From contig OV884015.1 of assembly GCA_930367205.1 (NCBI GenBank), positions 33,037,288-33,101,287 on the forward strand: 64,000 nt of DNA, read 5' to 3'. Under the pieces are notes generated by a model that worked only from the letters and a program-made list of their open reading frames with translations, was not told the DNA's origin and ran no database searches. A program made the translations under genes and the position numbers. Below are positions 39,873 to 49,438 of the stretch, one piece after another. Each line of letters opens with the position of its first letter. Position 1 is the first letter of the stretch. The stretch is from Acanthosoma haemorrhoidale. Taxonomy: Eukaryota > Arthropoda > Insecta > Hemiptera > Acanthosomatidae.

Positions 39873-40297
39873 CTCGTAGCACAGTCATTGCACTGGACCA
39901 CTCTTCCCTATAATCCTCCTCAGAAACTGAAACGGTAGTGTCCTCGTGACCTGCTATAAATGCATGACAGTAGGAGTCCTGGCAATGGCCAGTTTCTCCG
40001 ATAATGTCCTGAGCGTATGAGGCTCTCGTGCTCTTCGTCAGCCTCCATTGGCAAGTATCCGGTGACGCGGCTGATGGTGGAGCGAGGGGGACTTTCCAAG
40101 TATCCGCTTCCTTTTTCGCATGCGAGGGAGGTGACAACCATGTGGATTTGGGAGGCCTCTGGGCTGTTTGTAAATACTGTATGAATGACCGAGGGAATTC
40201 AAATTGTAAATATGTTATGAATGAGAATATTTATCACAATTACTTATTGCCTAATAAGGCAGATTGTAATATTAGCACAAAAAAAAAAAATAAAAAC
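39873..40297 (+). mobile_element. Jockey-like LINE 3' end, copy D, with 12-bp target duplication
   Basis: It starts inside the last codons of ORF2 (ORF2 stop at gacctgctataa, about 39949-39960), then holds the full conserved 3' UTR and a poly-A stretch. The terminal hairpin is perfect here (gcctaataaggc). Flanking repeats acggtactgtgt at 39861-39872 and 40298-40309 are identical over 12 bp. This proves insertion by target-primed reverse transcription and fixes both ends. Long frames on the opposite strand are shadows. Confidence 0.96.
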
Positions 40298-40479
40298 ACG
40301 GTACTGTGTACACTTGGGCATTGGTCACAGGTTCTGTGCATCCTTTATAATATCTTTGTTTATGTGACTCCACTTGTGTTGTTAGTGTTGTTTGTTTTCC
40401 TCAATGATCATTAGTGACCCTCTAGTTTTCCTAATGTTGTTTTTGCGGTGTGCAATGATGTAACAACATTCCTGACTGG

Positions 40480-40660
40480 TGCATCACTCCGTGCTCTGGT
40501 CCTTACCAGATCGAGTCATGGAGCTTGGGCTCATGGAGGACGTGGGTTCTGTATCCGGATCTCGTGTTTTTCTCAGGTGAATGGTTTTGTTCAGTGTCCC
40601 CTTGGCTGTCTAGGGAGGAATGACTACCTGAATACTCCAATAGAAATGTACCTAATCCTC
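40480..40660 (+). mobile_element. Probable SINE-like element, diverged
   Basis: A decayed B-box (gtgggttctgtatccgg, near 40549) is followed by gtgtttttctcaggtgaatg and ccccttggctgtctagggag. These align in order with the body of the copy at 53140-53320 (gttttcttcggggc, ttggcctctagagag). The overlapping 77-codon frame is not a gene. Confidence 0.4.
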
Positions 40661-40681
40661 TGTGGAATGTCGATTATGTGA

Positions 40682-41348
40682 ACCACGTTATGTCATGCTA
40701 ACTTCACCTAGTAATTTATGACTGCCTTGAAAAAGTTATAACCTTGAAATAACATCTTTTTAAATAAAAAAAGTTGTGTTGTTAGGAAATGTGAGCTATT
40801 CGATTATACATTTTTTTTATCACTAGACGCAAGATTATTATCTACAATTATCAGTAATTTACATATGTAGCATGACACCTGGTGGTATTTTATTAGTTTG
40901 TCATTTCAATAATTACAACATAATTTCGGTATATTTCATATGTTAATCAAGGAAACAAGAAAATCTATTTCATGCCAGCACTGTGAGAGAGCATTTAGTC
41001 TTCAATAATGTGGCAAAGATAAACGTTTCAAGTTTTTTTTTTTTTGCTCTCGTTGGTTTCAAAATAAGTATTTTATGGCTATAAACAATTTTTGACTTAA
41101 ATTATGAATAAACTTTTACTAAAAAAACTAAACAGCCGCAGTAGTTGGTAGCACGGGTAGGCTCAAAATGTTCACGTAACGCAATGATTCGAAAACAGAC
41201 TGACATAAAGCAATTATTTATGGCAAGCAGTGTATAAAAAACCAACAATAAAAATTGTTATTCTGCGAACAATTATAAATTATCATTTTTGTTTTATAAC
41301 ACAGATGATTAGGTAATCTATGTTAACTCATATATATGCTTATATATG
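40682..41348. other. AT-rich spacer before the LTR element
   Basis: No gene is seen. The last 4 bases, tatg (41345-41348), are the left target-site duplication of the gypsy-like element. Confidence 0.6.
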
Positions 41349-41528
41349 AGTTAATGTTTATTGAATTACAAGCTAAGAAAGGTTGGTAATAAGAACACGT
41401 AGAACGTTATAACAAGACTGCTTTATTTAGACCAAGATACCTCTATCTATAGGTATTACCTGTAAACATATACAGATAACATATGTTTGGGGATTAAGGC
41501 TGGGCACTAGCGGCGCCTGGACTTAACT
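41349..41528 (-). repeat. 3' LTR of copy 2 (180 bp)
   Basis: In window orientation it runs agttaatgtt to acttaact. The polyadenylation hexamer reads tttatt at 41422-41427. It matches the LTR at 831-1010 in inverse orientation and is 15 bp longer than its 5' partner. Confidence 0.96.
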
Positions 41529-41538
41529 CCCCCCCACC
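41529..41538 (-). promoter_or_regulatory. Polypurine tract
   Basis: In element orientation ggtggggggg directly precedes the 3' LTR, the standard position of the plus-strand primer. The identical tract is at 821-830 in copy 1. Confidence 0.88.
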
Positions 41539-41835
41539 AGTTTACGAACACCCATTCGCAAACTTTGAAGTCCAACACTCGGACGTCTTAGTCCATTCAA
41601 ATAACGCTCCGCTAATGTTACAAGGGAGCAAAGGCCAGCTCCGCCCATACACAGCCTGTAATCCCTCACATTAAGCTCTAATCCTATAAAACGTAAAAAC
41701 CAACTGTCACTTGTAAACAAAAAACATAAAAGAAAACTTTGACTTTTAAAAATAAACAATACTTCTGTGGGAAAAATCACATAACTATAACTATTTACAA
41801 TGTTCCTTGCGTGTATGCTGCGAGGACACTCCAGC
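41539..41835 (-). other. 3' region between pol and LTR
   Basis: About 300 bp carries no env. The 85-codon frame at 41523-41780 is the counterpart of 579-836; its function, if any, is unknown. Confidence 0.6.
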
Positions 41836-44800
41836 TCATTCCTGATCTACAACCTCCCCCCCTGGTGGAAGCTTTAACTGTTCTATGTGGACATTTCGCC
41901 GCTTCTTAGGGGGTCGTATACTCTCAATTGTCACGACGTTGTGTTCCCTAATCACGACCACTTTAAATGGGCCCTCATATCGCACCAGCTCTTTGCTCCT
42001 ATTTGACCCTAGTTTTTTATAGACGATAGTCCCGATTTTAAGTTCCCCCATTCGATCCCGGACTTTGAGGTTTTCCCGTTCCACTCGTCTCGCTTTGTCC
42101 CTCGTTATCCTTTCTCTGACTTTGTCGCATATTTTCCTCAAAGCGACAGTATTACTCGCCATTTTCTCCGCCATTCCCTTGTCTGCTACCGTCTCTGCCC
42201 CATTTCTCCGTCTTTCGCGCAGCCCAAAGAGGATCTCGAACGGGGAGAACCCCGTCGCGGTGTGGATCGAATGATTGTAAGCGGCCACCGCCTTAGGCAT
42301 TGCCTCATTCGCCGGCAGACCCTTTTCCGCGTGATATACCCGCAGGTGGTCACTCAGGGTGCTGTGCAATCTTTCTATCCCTCCTCTACTCTTAGGGTGC
42401 CCTGGGGTATTAAGATGCCAAGAGACATCGAGAGTCTTCATTTCTTTTCGGATGTTGGCATTGTCAAATTCTCTGCCCCCATCCGACGCGATCCGGTCTG
42501 GTACTCCGTAAAACTGGAACCAGGTATTTAATGCCAGCATTACCGCGTCTGATGACCGATCTTGCACCGGGTGCGCCATGGCCACTTTGCTAAAGCTGTC
42601 GATTGTGGTAACCCACTTATACCCCCTCCAAGTGAAGGTATCCACTTGTAAGTCACTCAACGGTGTCTCGGCGGTGGGCGATTCTTCTTGTCGCCCCCGT
42701 GGCGGATGTCTGTCATACTTCGTAGTGAGACAAACTGCACATGCCCCTATCATTTCTTGTATGCTCTTTTTCATTCCCCACCAAAAGTACCTCCGCCGCA
42801 ACGCTTGCAACGTTTCCTGAACTCCACGGTGGTTCGTTTTTCCTTGGTGATAGGCCAGCGTCACTTCCAGCTGCTGTTCTCTGTCTTTGAGTGTCTCCAC
42901 CATCGACGTGCACCGAATAAATATCCTATCCACTCCAAGTTGTTCCGTTCGCCAGAGTCTACGAATTTTCTCCCAAATAGTGGCATTCCCTACAAATACA
43001 TGATGGGTCTTTCCGGGTTCCGAGGCATCTTTCAATGCACGGCAAATTTGGTCGTTCCTAACCCCTGGTGGCGACCAAATCGTCGCGATTTTACTTCTCC
43101 CATAACTTTCGTATGCGATCTGCAGCCGCCCTGAGGTCTTGGATTTCCAAATGATCTGCCGTCTTTTGTCGTTCACGATCCCTTCTGTTACTTCCATTTC
43201 AACAGGTCTTTCGGCGGCGGAACCTTCCTCTTCAAGGGTTTCCTCACCTTCGCTATCTCCTCGCGTACCGAGGCTTCCATCCTCCCCGGGTGTCCATTCC
43301 CGGAGAAACTGTTGGATTTCCCCGGATGGTTCCCCTTCTTCCAATGCATTCACAGTAATGGCTCTGGACAGCCAGTCTGCCACTACGTTCTCTTTCCCGG
43401 GTTTATATATGATCTCCATATTGTACTGGGACAAAAACTCTTTCCACCTCGTGACCCGCGCCGAGGACTCCTTTAACTTTCCTACCCATTGTAGGGGTCT
43501 GTGGTCGGTGTGAACACGGAATTTTCTGCCGAAGACATATGGGCGGAAATGGTCTATAGCCCAGACGATACCTAGGAGCTCTCTCTCTAGAGCACTATAC
43601 CGCGCTTCCGTTTCTGTTAGCCGTCGACTAGCGTACGCCACCGGGCGCTCCCCACCGTCTCTCTCCTGCGACAACACTGCCCCCAGTGCGTATTCGCTGG
43701 CATCAGTGGTGATTGTGAAGGGATGTTGGAAATCGGGAAATGCTAATATCGGTTCCTCTTGTAAGCTAGACATACATTTCCGGATGTTCTGCTCCATGAT
43801 TGGGGTAATTACCACCCTCGCTCCCTTTCGCAGTAAATTATTAATAGGCACCAGGTATGCCGCCATGTCCGGCACAAATCTTCTGTAATAATTAAGCGTC
43901 CCCAGAAGTCGACGGATCCCCTTTACATCTGTGGGCACCACCATCCTTCTAATGGCCTCGACCTTCGTAGAGTCTGGCTTAACCCCCTCCTGTGAGATAG
44001 TGTGGCCCAAAAAATTGATTTTTTTCTTCCCCAACAGAGACTTCTCCATGGACAATTTTAATCCGAATTCGCGGACTCTTTGAAATACACTTCTTAGGTG
44101 CTCAACGTGCTCTGCCTCCGTTCTGCTGAAAACTAACAGATCGTCCATGTAGACCTGGCATACCGCTTCGTCTATTCCCCTCAAAAATTCATCCATTAGG
44201 CGTTGAAAGGTAATCGGGGCGTTTTTCAGTCCAAATGGCATCCTGGTAAATTGATAATGCCCCCTCTCAAATGTAAAGGCCGTTTTGTCTTGGTCGTTCG
44301 CACTCATCTTGATCTGGTGATAGCCTGCCTTTAGATCTAGGGTACTAAATATTGTCGCCCCGTTCAATCTGTCTAATATGTCCTCAAATCGGGGAATAGG
44401 ATACTTCTCATCCGTCGTGTTCTCGTTTAACTTCCGATAATCGATAACTACCCTGTATTTCTCCGTCTCGTCCCCAGGTCTATTTTTCTTCCTCACTGCC
44501 CATAGAGGACTGTTATATGGCGAAGTGCTATCAATTATAATCCCTTGCCGTTTGAGACTCTCTAGCTCCTCTCTAATATGCCTACGTAGTGCCTGCGGAT
44601 ATCGTCTCTCTTTCACGTATGTGACGCGTTCTTTCTTTAACTGGATCTCGTGGACCGTCTTCCCAGTCGCTCCTAGCGTGTCTCCCTCTACGTAAAAAAT
44701 ATCCTCAAACTCCCTCTGTAGGTCTTCCCTCCAGGACTCTATTTTATTAACCGCCCCTATCCGCGCTCTTCCGTCCCATATAGTCCCTTGACATTTATAT

Positions 44801-45159
44801 TCCACTTTGCCCAACTTAATGTTCCATTTTTCCCCGATATTCTCCACACGCGCACCTACCTTCCCCAACATGTCGCACCCAACTATCACCTGGTACTCCC
44901 GCGGCATGTTTCCTACGATATGTATCTTTAGATCTCCCCCTTTCTTCGCCCACCTATTTAGCCCTATGACTAACTCTCCCACTACCTCGCAAGGGCCTCC
45001 CAGGGTGATTAAACTACAATTACATACCTGAATCTGGAGTGCCCTCTCTCCACCATACAGCCTCTCCAGCGCTCCGCGGGACATGATGGTGTTGGTGCTT
45101 CCCGTGTCCACCAGACACATCTCTCCTCCTTTGACCCTAATTATTGGCAACGCACACAT
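41836..45159 (-). CDS. pol: Pol polyprotein (protease-RT-RNase H-integrase)
   Basis: This encodes 1107 residues from the first ATG, but the frame is open from 45216, directly after the gag UGA, so this ATG need not be the start. The protease has DTG at residues 18-20 and VGCDML at 93-98. The reverse transcriptase has LDLKAGYHQIK (Asp275) and YMDD at 337-340. RNase H has TTDAS (Asp486), SALERE (Glu527) and HTDHRPL (Asp552). Integrase has a zinc module with His771, His777, Cys807 and Cys810, and a core with Asp840, Asp893 and Glu929 (exact 35-residue spacing). All catalytic residues are present and the frame is uninterrupted, so the product is probably active. It copies element RNA to DNA and integrates it. 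Expression depends on getting past the UGA, on a frameshift-free reinitiation, or on the UGA being a private mutation. Confidence 0.97.
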   Translation of the reverse strand: MCALPIIRVKGGEMCLVDTGSTNTIMSRGALERLYGGERALQIQVCNCSLITLGGPCEVVGELVIGLNRWAKKGGDLKIHIVGNMPREYQVIVGCDMLGKVGARVENIGEKWNIKLGKVEYKCQGTIWDGRARIGAVNKIESWREDLQREFEDIFYVEGDTLGATGKTVHEIQLKKERVTYVKERRYPQALRRHIREELESLKRQGIIIDSTSPYNSPLWAVRKKNRPGDETEKYRVVIDYRKLNENTTDEKYPIPRFEDILDRLNGATIFSTLDLKAGYHQIKMSANDQDKTAFTFERGHYQFTRMPFGLKNAPITFQRLMDEFLRGIDEAVCQVYMDDLLVFSRTEAEHVEHLRSVFQRVREFGLKLSMEKSLLGKKKINFLGHTISQEGVKPDSTKVEAIRRMVVPTDVKGIRRLLGTLNYYRRFVPDMAAYLVPINNLLRKGARVVITPIMEQNIRKCMSSLQEEPILAFPDFQHPFTITTDASEYALGAVLSQERDGGERPVAYASRRLTETEARYSALERELLGIVWAIDHFRPYVFGRKFRVHTDHRPLQWVGKLKESSARVTRWKEFLSQYNMEIIYKPGKENVVADWLSRAITVNALEEGEPSGEIQQFLREWTPGEDGSLGTRGDSEGEETLEEEGSAAERPVEMEVTEGIVNDKRRQIIWKSKTSGRLQIAYESYGRSKIATIWSPPGVRNDQICRALKDASEPGKTHHVFVGNATIWEKIRRLWRTEQLGVDRIFIRCTSMVETLKDREQQLEVTLAYHQGKTNHRGVQETLQALRRRYFWWGMKKSIQEMIGACAVCLTTKYDRHPPRGRQEESPTAETPLSDLQVDTFTWRGYKWVTTIDSFSKVAMAHPVQDRSSDAVMLALNTWFQFYGVPDRIASDGGREFDNANIRKEMKTLDVSWHLNTPGHPKSRGGIERLHSTLSDHLRVYHAEKGLPANEAMPKAVAAYNHSIHTATGFSPFEILFGLRERRRNGAETVADKGMAEKMASNTVALRKICDKVRERITRDKARRVERENLKVRDRMGELKIGTIVYKKLGSNRSKELVRYEGPFKVVVIREHNVVTIESIRPPKKRRNVHIEQLKLPPGGEVVDQE

Positions 45160-45189
45160 CCTCTCCCGAATTGCATTACATCTCAGGAT

Positions 45190-45219
45190 GCGGTCGCCTC
45201 TCTGCCGACACGCTCCTCA
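45190..45219 (-). promoter_or_regulatory. Candidate gag-pol stop readthrough signal
   Basis: On the - strand, the gag stop TGA (45219-45217) is followed by GGA and then a predicted hairpin. The 5' arm is gcgtgtcg (45213-45206), the loop 9 nt, and the 3' arm cgaccgc (45196-45190), giving 7 pairs with one bulged T. Gag and pol are in the same frame with no other stop between them. This layout resembles stop-codon suppression in gammaretroviruses, where a stop is followed by a structured region. The stem was found by eye and has not been scored. Confidence 0.5.
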
Positions 45220-46407
45220 GGCTTCATCACGTTGCTCCCATCTACGTGACTCGACCTTCTGCCCTGTCTGTCTCCTGTTTCTGCTGCGCCTCGCTTCTTC
45301 TCCTTCAGTTCCCGAAGTCCCTGATGACTCATCTTCTGATGATCCACTCTCCCCATGTGTCATGCTCCGTCTCTCTCTTACTTCTTGAGTGTTTACCTCC
45401 ATTGGTTCTGGTCGTTGGTATTCTCTCCTCCGGAAGATATACGGGCAATGCCTCGCGATGTGTCCTTCCTCGCCACACTCAAAACATTTTGTTCGAGGAC
45501 ACTGTGCCACTAAATGTCCTGCCTTCCTACATCCGTGGCATTTTCTTTCTTCCCTGGGCGGGGCATACCTCGGTCTCGTTCCTCTAAATCTTCTTTCTCC
45601 TGTCGTTCCCTTGTCTCTGCCAATAACGGACGTTTCTGGTCTCCTCCAGGTTGGTTTCAGGGTCCGGGTTCTTTTGTATGCAACTCGGCTCCACTCATTG
45701 TCGACGTCTTGCACCCTCACTTCTTCCTCCTTGGCACTAGTGTCGATCATTGATTGTGCACACTCCGAGAACGAGCGCTCATCAGAGAATCCTTCCTTTC
45801 TTCCTGTCTCCTTGGCCAGTTGCACTTTTAGAATTGTGGATAAGAATCCCATTCTACCCTCCACCTCTTCTACGCTAATCGACTCTCTCATCTTCTCCGT
45901 TATCTTATTGAAACGGACTACTAACCCCGCAGCATATTGCCCGTTACTCTGTCTTGGGGACTTTGTCTCCCTAAACATTTGGAATATGTCCTCCTCGGGA
46001 GTCCATCGTCCTCCTCCGTACGCCTTCTTCAATCTCATCTTAATTAATTCCCACGGGGTTTCTTCATCTGCCTGAATTTGATTCAGTATACTTCTCTTGA
46101 CCCGACATATCAGGGCCGCCTTCAACGATTCCGCGTCTCTGGGATCTATTAAATTTTCTTCTGCTTTAGCTCCAATTAAAGCTGTGAGACGGTCTCCTCC
46201 TTTTAGGAAATGGTTCAGCTCACCCAGTTCCCCAGTGAATCTCTCCAGCTCCGCAACAGCCTTCCTCAGATCCTGGGTATTCATCGCTTTTACCCTCATC
46301 AGCGCGAGCGCCGTGGCATGAACTTCTGGCATAGTTCCCACTCTTCTAATATCTGCTCCCTCTACGAGATTCAAGACGGGCTGTCTCAAAATTCCTCCTT
46401 CAGTCAT
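45217..46407 (-). CDS. gag: Gag polyprotein with two CCHC zinc knuckles
   Basis: This is a 396-residue protein starting at the first ATG after the leader. Residues 1-230 or so are helical and charged, as in gypsy-type capsids. A basic stretch (about 245-290) leads to two C-x2-C-x4-H-x4-C knuckles at 290-303 and 308-321, the nucleocapsid module that packages RNA. The acidic/Ser-rich and then basic tail (350-396) ends at an in-frame TGA. Pol continues in the same frame. The length is usual for Metaviridae gag. Long frames on the opposite strand are shadows. Confidence 0.95.
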   Translation of the reverse strand: MTEGGILRQPVLNLVEGADIRRVGTMPEVHATALALMRVKAMNTQDLRKAVAELERFTGELGELNHFLKGGDRLTALIGAKAEENLIDPRDAESLKAALICRVKRSILNQIQADEETPWELIKMRLKKAYGGGRWTPEEDIFQMFRETKSPRQSNGQYAAGLVVRFNKITEKMRESISVEEVEGRMGFLSTILKVQLAKETGRKEGFSDERSFSECAQSMIDTSAKEEEVRVQDVDNEWSRVAYKRTRTLKPTWRRPETSVIGRDKGTTGERRFRGTRPRYAPPREERKCHGCRKAGHLVAQCPRTKCFECGEEGHIARHCPYIFRRREYQRPEPMEVNTQEVRERRSMTHGESGSSEDESSGTSGTEGEEARRSRNRRQTGQKVESRRWEQRDEA

Positions 46408-46486
46408 CTTCTCTCTTTCGCGTATAGAAGAAAAAAAAACAAAAAAAAAATTACGCTCGCACTCGATAACTCTCTTTCTCCACGGT
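46408..46486 (-). other. 5' leader of the LTR element
   Basis: Between the PBS and the gag ATG there are 79 bases. In element sense the middle is a T-rich run broken by a single G. It is short for a packaging leader, and no upstream ATG was seen. Confidence 0.7.
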
Positions 46487-46504
46487 TCCCGGGTTTCGGC
46501 ACCA
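46487..46504 (-). promoter_or_regulatory. Primer binding site, tRNA-Phe type
   Basis: In element sense the sequence tggtgccgaaacccggga begins with the last T of the 5' LTR. It is complementary over 18 nt to the 3' end of eukaryotic tRNA-Phe(GAA), which ends tcccgggtttcggcacca including CCA. The match stops after 18 nt, as expected for a real PBS. Confidence 0.85.
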
Positions 46505-46668
46505 GTTAATGTTTATTGAATTACAAGCTAAGAAAGGTTGGTAATAAGAACACGTAGAACGTTATAACAAGACTGCTTTATTTAGACCAAGATACCTCTA
46601 TCTATAGGTATACAGATAACATATGTTTGGGGATTAAGGCTGGGCACTAGCGGCGCCTGGACTTAACT
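46504..46668 (-). repeat. 5' LTR of copy 2 (165 bp, 15-bp deletion)
   Basis: It is identical to the 3' LTR except that 15 bp (ttacctgtaaacata) is absent after ctataggta. The copy 1 LTR has the longer form, so this is a deletion. It would lie in the promoter/leader side of the LTR and might affect expression of this copy. Confidence 0.95.
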
Positions 46669-46796
46669 TATGGATAAATAAATATTAATACCATTTCTTT
46701 TAAAGACCGAAGGGAGAGGTTATACTTTGAAACAAGTATGAAAACAAAAAAAAACAGCATTTGTTCCGCTAAGATTTAAGATTATTTTCATATATA

Positions 46797-47066
46797 ACTT
46801 CTTTATTGTGGTAAAATTACAAGCTGCCTTATTAGGTCATAAGTAATTGAGATACATGTTCTCATTCATACAATATTTACAGACAGCCCAGAGGCCTCCC
46901 AAATCCACATGTTTGTCACCTCCCTCACATGCGAAAGAAGAAACGCAGTTTTGGGAAGTCCCTCACGCTCCATTGTCAGCCGCGTCACCGGATACGAGCC
47001 AGTGCAGGCTGACTAAGAGCGCGAGAGCCACGAACGCTCAGGACATGATTGGAGAAACTGGCCATT
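46797..47066 (-). mobile_element. Jockey-like LINE 3' end, copy E
   Basis: A 3' UTR fragment of the same LINE, starting 130 bp from the LTR element and truncated at the 5' side within the UTR. The hairpin reads cctaataagg. A possible 9-bp duplication tttaagatt lies at 46775-46783 and 47066-47074, which would place an AT-rich tail between 46784 and 46796. Confidence 0.85.
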
Positions 47067-47074
47067 TTAAGATT

Positions 47075-49425
47075 TTTAAATTCAAATATGGGAACTTTCC
47101 CATAGGAAAGTGCAACTGTGACGAAAACAGAAAATAAAGTTGAATAAAATAAATTTTTGGTCAAAAGTCAATTTACAGAAACCGGTATTAATAAATAAAA
47201 CGAATTATTTTTAAATAATACATATATTTTGCCAATACAACTCTTTTTTTTCACAATCACCTGATAAATAAATAATACATCTTTAATGTAAAGAATATAT
47301 ATGTAAATATTACAGCAAGTTAACAAATTGCTTTCCAAGCATTGTAAAATAATTAAAGAATCGTAATCTAATCTCAAGAAAATGACCGTAAAAACCAAAT
47401 TGAAAACTGTAATTTCTTAATATTAATTAATTGAATAATGAAGGGCCCTTAACCATGTTTTAGGGCTAAAGAAATATATTTCTAATTAAGATCAAGTATT
47501 AAGAATATTTAAATATCAGACTCTAAATGATCGTTAGTTTTCATTTTATTTCCTAAATAAGTAATTCTATCGCATAAATAAAAAAGAAAACTTTCAATGG
47601 TTTGGTGCGCGATGACTCACTCCTCTTGTAATGAGAAAAGTTAAGTAATCTTAACAACTTGATAACGAGATATTTTTAATTTTTCAAAATCAGATCAAAC
47701 AGTTTAAATCTAATCTACTTTATTAAAGCTTGTAGAACTTTCAAGCGAAATTAATAACTTTTCGCTACAATACTGTTTTTAGATGGCACTAATTAATTAA
47801 AAACTAATACCTTTATGAAGGAAACAGTATTAATTTATTAAGTAGCATTCATATTGTCACATTTTTTATTTATTTTACGATTGTAAAATAAACTGTCGTT
47901 GTATGTATGATACGATGTATATGATGTTATTTTTACGCTTACAACAAAACGTCTGCACTAAAGTTTCTACTCAGTTCAGAGCTCTTCTTTACAACTAACT
48001 AATTTTGAATATTCTCTATATTGAAGGACAAACAAATTAGTTATCAAACTGTGAGTTTCTTTTTTTGGCTATTAAAAAATATTCTACTTAGAAAATCTAT
48101 ACATTTATAATTGCGACATGACAAAGGTGCAGATTGCTATCTATCTACAATGTCATTATTATAAGAGAGCTAACACTTTCGATTGTGCTTCACACTGTTC
48201 TTTAAGCTGTAGGCAGTAAAAGCCAAAGATTTATTTATTATTTAGTGGATGACATCATTTACAGGCGAGACATAAGATGTTAAGGCTAAAAATCTTGAAG
48301 TGAACATTGCACATTAAAAGTATTAAATAAGATATTATACACTAATAAATGATAAATATCTACATTTTGCCAATCTCATGATCACTTACTTCCGAACCTA
48401 TAAATATAACAATATCGTATATTGTCATAGTAGGATTGTAGATGAAGTTTTCTAAACAAGGCTTTGTTTATTATTTTGGCTTTCTGGTTTATCTCATGCG
48501 ATTTATAAATTATGATATTCATTTATTTTCATATTTGTTATTTATTGTTGAGTGTCATTTTTTTAATTTTTTTCATATTTTCTACGGAATTTTAGCCAGT
48601 TGACTTGTAAATTTTTAATTTTCGTATATTGTGTATTGTTGAATCAAAACGGCGGTGACAGCAAGAAATATCAGATATATTTTAATACGCCATTTTTATA
48701 TTAGCTATAGGCTGTTCGTTATAAATCATTGTTGGCCTAATTTCAGAGCATGCATATCACAGTGTAGCAAGATCGTAAGTGCTAGTGATAATTAAGAATG
48801 CATTGTTGCATTGTAGATGCTTTATAGTAGTATAAAATCTATACCACTAAACTGTAATTTATTTTTCTAATACTACATGTGACATTGTAGGAAACCAGTC
48901 AGGTATGTTAATCTAAAGCAGATTCTTCATCAGTTTAATTTTTAATATATTATCACCTCTCACATTTCAGATTGTCCGAATCATTTTTACGAACACTATC
49001 GAAGCCAAAAGTTTGCTCCGTACATTTTTGGAAGTACAGCCTCTCCCTTTGGGATTATCAATAATTGGTGTTTCCAAGTTACAGTCACCGTGTCCATTGA
49101 AAGTTCTCCGATCTTCTCTGTTTCTCGGTATGAGGATCTTCACCTGGCTCTATTGGCCGCACACCTTCGACGCCAATACCCTTTCGACCGCCTCACATAA
49201 AACGGTTTAAGCAATTCATCTGAAATATATCATTATATCGTTAAACATCAGAAAATATTCATATTATTCCCATCTGCTCATTTCTATGATGCTATTAAGA
49301 TAGTTTCATCGCCTTTAACGACCGACGATAAAACGTGGTCCGTCTATTCAAACTGCAGTCCCATCGTATTGTATAGCTGTAATTAAATAGGAGTAGTTTT
49401 AGCGACAGCTACTATATTTATTTTT
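47075..49425. other. AT-rich non-coding stretch
   Basis: No gene or repeat is recognised. The frame at 49013-49210 (65 codons) is without motifs. Confidence 0.5.
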
Positions 49426-49438
49426 ATTATTTAGTTTA

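Larger units (their letters stand above)
41349..46668 (-). mobile_element. Full-length Ty3/gypsy-like LTR retrotransposon, copy 2
   Basis: This is a 5320-bp element on the - strand. In its own orientation it has a 5' LTR (46668-46504), PBS (46504-46487), a leader of about 80 bases, gag, an in-frame UGA, pol, about 300 bp of 3' region, a purine tract and a 3' LTR (41528-41349). The 4-bp tatg at 41345-41348 and 46669-46672 is the target duplication. The AGTTAA/TTAACT ends, 4-bp alternating pyrimidine-purine duplication and integrase (KYDRHP after the zinc module, IDSFSK) point to the insect gypsy/errantivirus side of Metaviridae. There is no env. All frames are intact apart from the gag-pol UGA and the LTRs are identical except for one 15-bp gap, so insertion is recent. 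Confidence 0.97.

Noticed and set aside
39859..40137. Antisense frames in the LINE 3' end that look conserved between copies (also at 34853, 46847 and 49722)
   Set aside because: They are similar only because the DNA is the same LINE. The ORF2 terminus and its stop are on the opposite strand, and several copies break the antisense frame.
41539..41835. An env gene in the LTR element
   Set aside because: Only about 300 bp separates the pol stop from the LTR, far too short for an envelope protein, and no such motifs are visible.
42065..43888. Long + strand open frames opposite pol (for example 42688-43134)
   Set aside because: They are antisense shadows of the intact pol gene, which has all catalytic motifs on the - strand.
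45389..46075. 228-codon + strand frame opposite gag
   Set aside because: It is a shadow of gag on the other strand with no domain of its own; the CCHC knuckles are in the - strand frame.
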